A DNA stretch of 28,068 nt, from the NCBI GenBank assembly GCA_030265145.1, contig JARBES010000113.1, positions 9,517,480-9,545,547 of the forward strand, read 5' to 3'. A program made the position numbers and the translations under genes. Source of the DNA: Strongylocentrotus pallidus (taxonomy: Eukaryota > Echinodermata > Echinoidea > Camarodonta > Strongylocentrotidae). The notes under the pieces are model-generated. The model saw only the letters and a program-made list of their open reading frames with translations, had not been told where the DNA came from and searched no databases. Below, piece by piece: positions 20,728-28,068 of this stretch; position 1 is the stretch's first letter; every line of letters begins with the position of its first letter.

Positions 20728-20916
20728 ATTGAGAAGAAATGATGTTTATTGTACTAGAATCAAAGCTAATCTTGACTTCTAGTTAGTGAAATGCTTTCCG
20801 ACAGAAACTGTAATCCACATGGTCGGATTTCTGTCATGCAGAATGATACCTAGATTGCTTCGACCAGTAAAACGTATATAAACAAATTAAGCCATGCATC
20901 AATGAAAATCAAATCA

Positions 20917-21190
20917 ATCAACTCATAAGGCTCATCAATGCCATAAGGCTGCATGCACGCTATTGTTATAGTGCTTTGTACACGCAAGCAAGCTACTGCT
21001 TCGCTGCTTCTTGCATGTTAGCAAGCGTTCGTAATAGCAGGTGGTGTTCATGCCCATTGTACTGTGCCTGGTGTTTTGCACGCGCTATTGGTAGTACCAT
21101 CGCGTTAATCCGATTATCTCAAAATAAACATGGCACTGGGGGATTTGTGGCTTGGCACAATGGGGGATTAGCCCTGTGTCAGGATAAGCG
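20917..21190. other. Copy-specific segment in the gene B upstream region
   Basis: GC-richer sequence absent from the gene C copy, between CAAATCAATCAA and CTTGACACGAGG, which are shared by both. It contains short direct repeats (CATAAGGCT twice). It is either an insertion in B or a replacement in C. No coding content was recognised. Confidence 0.5.
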
Positions 21191-21260
21191 TTATCCGCTT
21201 GACACGAGGTTTTTTGTTTATGTCTTATCACAAAAAGATTTTAGATTTAAACGTTATTAC

Positions 21261-21300
21261 CTCTTGTAATTCTTCTTCAAATCGCCTCCCCCCTATTTTT
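21261..21300 (-). pseudogene. Gene B counterpart of exon 1, start codon lost
   Basis: GGCGATTTGAAGAAGAATTA and CAAGAG|gtaata match gene C exon 1 with the same donor and phase. The segment that carries the ATG in gene C is altered by about a 5-base net loss. The in-frame upstream codon is TAG, with no ATG between it and the donor. The exon could still be transcribed as 5' UTR. Confidence 0.6.
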
Positions 21301-21439
21301 GTATTTGCAAAGACAAATCACATAAGCTCACCAAACCATTTAAATAGAACCATATGCATGTAACTGTAGATTGGCGATTTAGTTGGACTAACTATATATA
21401 GAATGGTGAGGATGATTTAAGAATGTTGCAATAAGGCTT

Positions 21440-22005
21440 CATACGTCACAGTGTTGCCTATTTGAAGAGCTCGGTTCCAAAAGGTACTACATCCAAAAAT
21501 CCAAGTTCTGAGAAAAACACGATCTTTTATTTATCATAGTTAGCAATGTCAGTTTCGAATAATACTCGAATAATGGCTGATCATACTATTGTATGATACA
21601 AGAACAACACAACTCTTTAAAGAAGTCTGCAGAAATATTTTTCATGAATTTATGTTTTTTTAATTGTTGTGGATGTAGTTCCTTTTGGAACCGAAAACTT
21701 TCATACTATATGCAAGTTACAATGCATGACTTGAATTGTTTAGTGCCAAGAGGTTTGGTACAACTTCACGACAAGACATGCAATGTATAAATGGATATAA
21801 TACCTTTTGCAACCGAACTGACTTTTAAATGCCAATTTTTTATATTTTCGAATTAGAAATTCAGCATTTTGGAAGTGTCAGTGAATGAGGCTACTGGAAA
21901 TGTGTGCATTAATGCAAACAAATCAATTTTGATTACAAAAATGGATGCAGTACCTTTTGGAACTGAGCTCTTCATTGGTGTATTACCGATGGCAACATAT
22001 ATGAT
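21440..22005. mobile_element. Inverted-repeat insertion upstream of gene B
   Basis: The arms are GAAGAGCTCGGTTCCAAAAG (about 21464-21483) and, inverted, CTTTTGGAACTGAGCTCTTC (about 21954-21973), extended on both sides. Two internal copies of the GGTTCCAAAAGGTA motif lie near 21680 and 21805. The gene C copy lacks the whole segment at about 15645, so that is the empty site. No transposase is visible, so it is a non-autonomous or fold-back element inserted after the duplication. Confidence 0.65.
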
Positions 22006-22631
22006 ATATTATTTTTCTATTTAAATCGGATATTGCTCAAGCTCTTACTAATTTGTTTCGCTCATTTTTTGGCTTTTATTAATACCAGCTAATTATCAGG
22101 GTGGAATTCCCCTTTGATATTCTCCCTTCTTGGTGTTCTGACTTTTGGAGTTTCGACATTTGCTCTGGGTTCATTTCGTTAAAAGATATAACACACACGG
22201 TAACAATTTTCAGTTAGGGTTGCAGTAAGGTTTAAGATTAGATTTGCGTTAAGGGCTAGTGATCAAATGGAATGCTTACCCGGTCGAAGTGATATCTGAA
22301 GTACGGTGACCAGACATTAAGTACGTCATTGTTGCATTAAAAAGAAATGAAATATAGTTAAATAAGATTCTTCGGCATAATCACAAATTATTCGGTGAAA
22401 TAATATTTTTGTTTATAGTTTTTTTCTCACAATGTCTTCCTTCCATAATTGGCTTATGTATTTTAGAAGAGAAAAAAACTTCGCACTCAATGGTTCTTAC
22501 TATTACTATCGTCAATAATACTGTCAATGTTGTTATTATCATCATCATTGTAATTATTTAATTATCATTGTGCATTGTTATTGCTGTTGTTGATATCATT
22601 ATTAATTATTATCATCATTATAATCGTAATT

Positions 22632-22637
22632 TTTATT
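22632..22637 (-). terminator. Candidate polyadenylation signal of gene A
   Basis: AATAAA on the minus strand about 460 bases after the gene A stop. It lies within DNA shared with the gene C upstream region, so it may be coincidental AT richness. Confidence 0.3.
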
Positions 22638-22779
22638 CTTTTTAAGTGTCTATTGCAGTTCTTTCATTTCTAATATTAACGGTTCCTTTGCCAATAACTT
22701 TATATTCGGTTTTTCTGCTTTTATAGTACGTTGCCGTTCTGTAAAAGAACGTAAATTATCACAAAGGTTCATCTTAAGT

Positions 22780-22817
22780 AAGATGGCGATCACGCTTTTC
22801 ATCTATAGCGCCATCTT
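22780..22817. promoter_or_regulatory. Inverted AAGATGGCG pair, gene B copy
   Basis: Same motif pair and same 20-base spacer as at 16433-16470, both cores unchanged. It lies about 1.5 kb upstream of the exon 1 remnant and just beyond the inferred 3' end of gene A. Confidence 0.35.
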
Positions 22818-23095
22818 TGTGGAAATAATTTCATCCTTTCTTCATCTCTCAGAAGTGTAATATAATTAAATTTAATGTACTAGTTATACAGAAACATATT
22901 GCGCCACACTACTAATGACTATAACATCATTGGCTTCAAACATCCCCCCATAACAACAATCGCCAATATAGAACTAAGTCAAGAGATCAACACACAGCTT
23001 TAGTACTACGTATTTTGAGTCATCAGGCATTATCTTTGGTAGGCTTAAGAGTGTTAAGAATCTGCTGATAAATCTAAATGAGCAACAGTAAAGGT

Positions 23096-23384
23096 TTAAC
23101 CTGTCATTTTCGTCTTGTCTGCCTCTGTTTCTGCAGACTTCAGGAGTGAAACAAGCACTTCGTTCAGGTTCTGGTGTGGTAGTTGTCTCTCTTTCCATGT
23201 TCTCAACATGTCGCAGATGGCCTCTTGTCTGTCTTTGAGCCTCTTATACTCTATTGCATCCAATTGTTGTATGTGGAAACCGAGAGCAACTCCTAGGTCA
23301 TAAAAGTCGTCTATCGAAAGCGATTCAGCGATTTTCCGGACATCTTCCTCAGGGAGATCATTTCGAGAAGTTCCTTCGATTTCT
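23096..23384 (-). CDS. Gene A Death domain exon, terminal
   Basis: Acceptor tatttgttttacag|A, phase 2. The Death fold is shown by LPEEDVRKIAESLSIDDFYD, LGVALGFHIQQLDAI, ICDMLRTWKER and LNEVLVSLLKSAE. The sequence ACAG|gttaaa at 23101 sits exactly where the other Death exons end. Read straight through, it gives Gly then TAA, a stop. No suitable downstream phase 1 acceptor exon was found, so it is taken as the last exon. Confidence 0.82.
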
Positions 23385-26300
23385 CTGTAAAACAAATACA
23401 TGTTACTGTATCTTAATTTTAGTTACTATGCATTTCCTGCATGGTGTTGCATTATAAAATGTTGAAGAACTTCCGAATTTCGTTAAAATTTCCTACAAGA
23501 GGAAAAAGAAAGGCAAGAATATGAATACCTTGTATTTCAGACAATAGGCCTCGTGTCACTTAATATCTTAAACGAAATTGTAATTGAACATAGAGGGGAA
23601 AATGTCGTAATGCACCTTAATCTTACTTAAATTATTTTTTAAATGTGAATAGAATATAAACGGCATGCTTACCGGACAACTGGAGTAAACCCAGGACTCT
23701 TGATTTCCTCTGCAATCATGTAAACGATGATAGAGAGTTTTAAAAGAAAATTTAAAACCATTTAAATAATTATGTTTTTTTTAAACATTCATTGTCCCAA
23801 GTAAATTTTCAGACAAAGACGATTTAATTGAATGAAAACTATAGATATTACTGAATATGTAATGTCTACCATTATATTGGTAACTTTGTTTCATAAGAAA
23901 CTCACCTAACAGCTAATAAGAAAAAAATGTTATAATATCCCTGTGCAGGTATATCTTTATACGAAATTGACAATTACGTTCATTTTCCAGAGTAATGCTC
24001 TCCTGTTAAGTCAATTTGATGAAAGTAACAGCCGGAGCTAAGAATGTTAAGCAAAATTTACTTCCACTTAAAAAAGAACGAGGACAAGAATAACGTTCAT
24101 TATAATAACGCAAAGCTCGTCAAAAAAAGAAAAACATATTAGTCAATCTCTCATTAATGCAAGACTGGGATGGGTTACAGACTGAAGACAAACCTTCGTA
24201 TGTAATGACGAATGCCATTGATCGAGACATCCCTAGTTTCCCAGACTGTGTAATCGTGACGGTTATCACGTTGAATAGAGTATCGTCTTCAATTGGGGGC
24301 ACTTGTAGGACTACATTATGTCTCATTCGGTTGTGAATGTCCTTAACAGAGAGCAGCTAAAGGAAGAGAAATTAGAGTATTAAGAAACAAAATATTTGTT
24401 TTATCTTAAAAAGACAAATTCACTCTTTTTATTTTTAAAAAGAATAGATGGCGCATTGTTTCTTACGTCCTTCTTACGGAGTTCGTACGAACGCCGTTTA
24501 AGTTTTCTTAAGAATTCCTTGAGTTGCTACGTCAGACTTACGGCCATCTTACGAGTTTTTGTTCTCGGAAGATGGTCGTATGCGTAACTGACGACATTCT
24601 CAAGTTATTCGTAAACAGATCTTAACATATTTTGTGTATTTTGTCGGGTTGAAAAACAGCGCCGCATGAATTGGAAACATTGTGTACGTACACCTTACGA
24701 GCACCTTACGAATGCCTTACGAACGTCAGGAGCCATTCGTACGAAGACCATACTAATATCCGTTCGTAAGTCGTTCTCACGAACGCCGTAAGAGCCCTTA
24801 ATGAACAAATTAAGGCGTTCTTACGATCATCGTAAGAATTTGAGGCTTCTAGAATTGTCTCCCGACCCTACGAATGCTCCCCTGTGAGTGGAGAATGTGC
24901 CTACATTGTTTGCGGATATGCCTGAATCCGATGACCTGGGTATTAATAATAATGTTTGAAAAGCGCTTAGACACATCGTTGTATCGATGTATTGGGCGCT
25001 ATATAAAAGCGGAATATTATCATTAATATTATTATTATGTACGAAGATCTTTCGGGGTTCTTACGACGTTATTATGACGTTCGTGCGTCTGCCTTACGAA
25101 GAGAGGATTTCGCACGAAGCTAAACAAAATCTTGGACAAGACCATAGACCAGTCTGTGAACTTACGAACGGTCGACGAACGCTGGTTTCGTACGGCTTTC
25201 TTAAGAAGATCTTACGACATCGTATGAAAATCGTTCGTACGGCGTTCGTAGCAGTTCGTAATGATATGTGTGACCGAGGCTTAAATTGAAACCCATATAA
25301 GGGACGATTTCCACTTTGAAGGACAAAACTGATTTTCGTACCTTAGTTTCTGTAATCTTCCCCTCACAATCACGTTCCACTGTAACTTCTCCTGAATCAG
25401 ATATGACGCTAAACGGGACCGAACGATGTGCCTTGCGGTACGACTGGTGCTTCTCCTCATGTAGAACATCCTATTTAAAAGCAGGGAGGACAAGTAATTG
25501 AGTAAAACATGGGCCTGATGAATCGGAAAGTTTATCGGGTTCTCATGGAATTTTTTCTCCACAGCCTTGGGGTATACCCGGGGCTCACTAAACAACACTA
25601 TCTTCACAATCATTATCGTGGTTCTATTCAATTTAACTGCCATGGAATTTAAAAACATCGATTGGAGAAATATGGGAGTATATATCAGATATATGAGATA
25701 GCATTCGGAAAAGCAAATAGGTGGATGGATGATTTTTCAGGATATTAGGATGTCTTTCCGTACTTTATCCTGGTGCTATCCAAGAAAATTCAGCTTGTCA
25801 CCAGTATTGTATAGGCTTTGACATACATGCCATGCTCGGAGTAGTCTTTAATGAAATTATGTCTACAGACATGTTCCAACGGCGTACAGCAATTTTAATC
25901 ACACTTGTATAAATCCCATCAAATCTGGTGTAAGCAAGCTGTGAGGCCTTGCACAAAATAACCCCGGAAAGTTAGATTTTAAACAACAACCGCATTATCT
26001 TCCGAAAATTTGCAGTACTTTATAGTTTTAACAAAACTGTGAATTAAGAATTTACTATATAATAGAACATATTTAAAGTACTTACCGAATCCATGCCAGG
26101 AACATCGGCATGCACATGAAGATGAACTTCAATATCTTTGCCTCTTTCCACGGTCTCTGGGATGTATGGAGTGCACATAAGCTGGTGTCTGATCACCTGC
26201 TGTTCAAGAGGAATGAGAACCCACCACTCAGCAAAGTGATCAATGTACAGCTCAAAATGTCTCTTGTACACTTTGCAGTATGGTGGTTCGTCGGGTGAAC

Positions 26301-27257
26301 TGGATGATGTATTTCTTGACGTTCTTGGTAGATCTGGGGTCAATTGTTAAAAAATAAAAATTATTTGTTGTAGAGGAATGTTATTGAACCGTTACACATT
26401 AATCACCTGATACCAAATGCTTCTATCCACAATGATGTCCTTGATTGTCAAGAATGATTGTTTTAAATGGTTTTAAGTTTAAGTAACCATCCTAAAGAGC
26501 ACGAAAGTCCCCTCCACTCCTTCTCTTTTTTTAAATGTCCACAAATAAATAGGCATTGCGGATTGTTCATCAATACGTTATGGATGACCACGATATACCT
26601 AGAGGCTAGAGAGTGAACTACCAACCCAGTGATCACTTTGAAGGCATTCTAAGACTATAATCATAATTCAATATTTCTGGGTTTATTGTCCATGTAAATG
26701 CACATGACTGCTCTTAAAGCAAAGGGGAATGATATACTAGATAAATTTTTATTTTCAATTGGTGTTTCATGGAAAGCAAACGTAGATAAAATATGGTATC
26801 GTATGCTAAGAATGTATTTTTAAGAGTAGTGTCTGACAAAGTAGAAGTTGATCTCGGGACATCACTTTCCGTATATCCCAGTATTAAGAATGGGTCATTT
26901 TCACAATCTGACCCATTGACTTACCCTTCACAGAATCCCATGAACGGCAAACGATGTCAGGCTTCACTTGATCTGGGTTGACGATGACGACTGAGTGTGG
27001 TATCTTGATCTTAACAGGCTGGTTGAAGATCATGTTTAGAGGCTCACATCTGATCCCGAGACAGGCCAATGATTCATCCCCCTGACTGTCTATACTTGGA
27101 GGATCTTGTATACTGGTAAATGTTATCTCACAGGAGCTACTCCTTTGTACAGCCCCTGGTGGGATAATCATCGATATACCAAGGTCCGCCAGTTCTATCT
27201 GCTTTCCTCCAGTATCGACATGAGCAGTCACCGTAACCAAGGGTTTGGCGTATTCCG
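23096..27257 (-). CDS. Gene A: ZU5-UPA-Death protein, 3' part
   Basis: The exons read 27257-26925, 26333-26086, 25470-25342, 24356-24194, 23709-23673 and 23384-23096. All phases match and give about 399 codons in the window. The order is ZU5, UPA, acidic microexon spacer and Death, the conserved C-terminal module of PIDD, UNC5 and ankyrins. The intron positions and phases (1-1, 1-0, 0-0, 0-1, 1-2, 2-) are the same as in gene C exons 6-11, so the two share ancestry. The first exon here starts in phase 1, so the gene continues upstream, probably with Death exons outside the window. It ends by a stop in the first bases after the usual Death-exon border, so it lacks gene C's tail. A cytoplasmic adaptor role is inferred. 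Confidence 0.72.
23673..23709 (-). CDS. Gene A 37-base microexon
   Basis: Acceptor tttacatgattgcag|AG, donor TCCG|gtaagc, phase 1 to 2. It encodes EEIKSPGFTPVV plus part of an Arg. It joins UPA to Death exactly as in gene C and would be invisible to open-frame scanning. Confidence 0.65.
24194..24356 (-). CDS. Gene A UPA end exon
   Basis: 163 bases, phase 0 to 1, acceptor tttctcttcctttag|CTG, donor GAAG|gtttgt. It encodes LLSVKDIHNRMRHNVVLQV, then PPIEDDTLFNVITVTITQSG and SMAFVITYEG, a run of beta strands. It aligns with gene C exon 9. A resemblance to the Rel dimerisation strand pattern was noted but not adopted. Confidence 0.72.
24357..24449. other. Gene A intron, proximal part
   Basis: A polypyrimidine tract and an A-rich run upstream of the acceptor at 24357-24358. 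No further feature. Confidence 0.5.
24450..25280. mobile_element. Fold-back-like element rich in CTTACGA / TCGTAAG
   Basis: About two dozen copies by eye of the motif family CTTACGA, TTCGTACGAA and CGTAAGA occur on both strands. They lie in two blocks (about 24450-24870 and 25040-25280) that can pair with each other and within themselves. The ~150 bases between have ordinary composition. It has no coding capacity and sits in the intron between two UPA exons. It resembles fold-back DNA elements with degenerate sub-repeats; the family is not recognised. Confidence 0.6.
24945..25038 (+). mobile_element. SINE/LINE-like 3' tail (GCGCTATATAAA + ATT repeat)
   Basis: AAAGCGCTTAGACACATCG, then GGGCGCTATATAAAAGCGG followed by an ATT-rich run. 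This arrangement is a widely seen retroposon tail in marine invertebrate genomes, here recalled by pattern. It lies in the centre of the fold-back element, so one was probably inserted into the other. Confidence 0.4.
25342..25470 (-). CDS. Gene A UPA middle exon
   Basis: 129 bases, phase 0-0, acceptor cctgcttttaaatag|GAT, donor ACTAAG|gtacga. It encodes DVLHEEKHQSYRKAHRSVPF and then VISDSGEVTVERDCEGKITE. The frame differs from the longest minus-strand open frame across this stretch, which looks random. Phase and composition favour this one. Confidence 0.7.
25471..26085. other. Gene A intron, no further feature
   Basis: A 125-codon open frame on the minus strand covers the right end of this intron and exon 25470-25342. 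It has no clear splice borders of its own and is not called. Confidence 0.5.
26086..26333 (-). CDS. Gene A ZU5 end/UPA start exon
   Basis: 248 bases, phase 1 to 0, acceptor acaattgaccccag|AT, donor GATTCG|gtaagt. After a Ser-rich spacer come YCKVYKRHFELYIDHFAEWW, HQLMCTPYIPE and IEVHLHVHADVPGMD. The HF followed by a basic/aromatic strand and a cysteine-containing strand fit the ZU5-UPA junction. Confidence 0.8.
26334..26924. other. Gene A intron between ZU5 and UPA exons
   Basis: AT-rich, with no repeat or exon recognised. Confidence 0.5.
26925..27257 (-). CDS. Gene A ZU5 domain exon
   Basis: 333 bases, phase 1-1, acceptor catctttcgtacag|CG, donor GAAGG|gtaagt. It starts EYAKPLVTVTAHVDTGGKQI and has LGISMIIPPGAV, the ZU5 signature, then LACLGIRCEP, MIFNQPVKIKIPHS and DIVCRSWDSV. 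Length and core match gene C exon 6. Confidence 0.88.
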
Positions 27258-27582
27258 CTGTACGAAAGATGGAATCAAGAGATTACCAACTACCGGTGGA
27301 AATGAAATGTTATTCTGTTTTCGAGACTAGTGAATGACTGAATTTTGGGAACATCAGATATAAAGCTAGTAATTAGAAAAAGGAGCAATATCTTTACTCA
27401 TTTGAGGCGGAGAAGATATAATTCGTGCATGTCCAATGAATTTGTAGTTCACTGGAGGGAAATAATTGTGTATCAATTCGTACATTTTAACAGTAAAATG
27501 AAGACTGGATGAGTAATATATATAGCAGTTGAAACAATGCACAATAAATTAAATATTGTTATCTGTCTGTATCCTACATTAC

Positions 27583-27617
27583 CTCGATATCTTGTGATCA
27601 TCTCTATCGATGGTAAC
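27583..27617 (-). CDS. Candidate 35-base microexon upstream of gene A ZU5
   Basis: Acceptor aacctcaaaattatag|G after a pyrimidine-rich stretch, donor CGAG|gtaatg. It ends in phase 1, as the ZU5 exon requires. It would encode LPSIEMITRYR. Gene C has no counterpart at this position, where a Death exon precedes ZU5, so support is splice motifs and phase only. Confidence 0.3.
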
Positions 27618-28068
27618 CTATAATTTTGAGGTTGAAAGGGAAACCAAAGAGTCATTAGTAGTACTGGTGGCTTCGGTTTAGAATCACATAGTGTCCAAAA
27701 TAAAATAGCTTTTGTTTATCATAGTCAGTCACGATATGAATATAGACAATATTTTCTCTTATTCATTACGAACGGAACAGGTAAGCTGACAGATCGTTAT
27801 TAATGCAAGAGAAGTTCCCCTAAGAAACGGCCTCGTTTGGCAATGGTTAGGCAGACAATGAGACCGACACATCCAGGGGACTAGCCGCTACCTTAATTGC
27901 TGTCAAACGAAAGGTTGCACTACGTTTACCGAAATTAACCGCTTCTTACAGGGCGTTTGTTAACGCACATCCAAAAAGTTATATGGAAAAAATTAGCCGC
28001 ACAGCGACAAATAACAAATTCATAACAATGGTCAAATTAACGTTCTTTTCTACACGCGCATCACGGCT
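27618..28068. other. Upstream part of gene A, no exon recognised
   Basis: No open segment with domain-like sequence and splice borders was seen. Further gene A exons are expected beyond the window edge. Confidence 0.5.

Larger units (their letters stand above)
18785..22893. repeat. Tandem segmental duplication, gene B copy
   Basis: Homologous to 13165-16540. It is longer because of B-side insertions at about 20917-21190 and 21440-22005. The right edge is TACTAGTTATACAG at about 22893, after which the copies differ completely. The 12-bp linker expansion and scattered substitutions show that the copies have diverged since the event. Confidence 0.85.

Noticed and set aside
23060-23082. Terminal exon of gene A just after the Death exon
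   Set aside because: A good pyrimidine-AG acceptor exists, but the intron would be only about 20-25 bases long.
22974-23198. 74-codon minus-strand frame
   Set aside because: It is an alternative frame across the gene A Death exon and its 3' flank.
24194-25470. Rel/NF-kB dimerisation-like strand pattern in the two gene A exons
   Set aside because: The position after ZU5 and before Death, and alignment with gene C exon 9, fit UPA better; the Rel likeness is limited to a few hydrophobic positions.
25281-25658. 125-codon minus-strand open frame
   Set aside because: Across 25470-25342 another frame has clean acceptor and donor, the right phase and better protein composition; the long frame looks random there.

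Overview
The window looks like nuclear DNA of a marine invertebrate animal, most likely a deuterostome such as an echinoderm. It is AT-rich, its genes are split into short exons with GT-AG introns, and it carries LINE, MITE, fold-back and satellite debris. It also holds a cluster of Death/ZU5/UPA genes, a superfamily known to be expanded in sea urchins and amphioxus. The species call is inference. All recognised host coding sequence is on the minus strand, so genes read from high to low coordinates. Exon borders come from splice motifs, open frames and phase matching by eye. No transcript or database evidence was available.

Layout on the minus strand: (1) Gene A (27257-23096, 5' end outside the window) encodes ZU5, UPA and Death domains. 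(2) Gene B (about 20727-18762) encodes Death, an SP-rich linker, Death and Death. It has no ZU5, UPA or tail exons, and its exon-1 counterpart has lost the start codon. (3) Gene C (15534-6841) appears complete: 12 exons and about 771 codons, giving Death, SP linker, Death, Death, ZU5, UPA, Death and a basic tail, with no signal peptide or membrane segment seen. B and the 5' half of C, with about 1 kb of upstream DNA, are a tandem duplication (about 22893-18785 versus 16540-13165). A is homologous to the 3' half of C, exon for exon and phase for phase. A lone fibronectin type III-like exon and a 100-base assembly gap lie between B and C.

The left end (1-6640) is non-genic. It holds a degenerate LINE reverse-transcriptase piece, a CA microsatellite and a ~3 kb satellite (2290-5360). 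The satellite has ~84-bp monomers arranged in a ~760-bp higher-order repeat, followed by half of a palindromic MITE. A full MITE of the same family sits in a gene C intron. A fold-back element rich in CTTACGA/TCGTAAG sits in a gene A intron, and another inverted-repeat insertion splits the upstream region of gene B.

The proteins are probably cytoplasmic Death-fold adaptors of the PIDD/UNC5/ankyrin ZU5-UPA-Death class, used in apoptosis or innate signalling. That role is inferred from family membership only. The most interesting point is that nearly all Death/ZU5 exons are phase 1-1 and interchangeable. The truncated gene B could therefore be an alternative 5' cassette spliced onto gene C's ZU5-UPA-Death half, or else a decaying partial duplicate.
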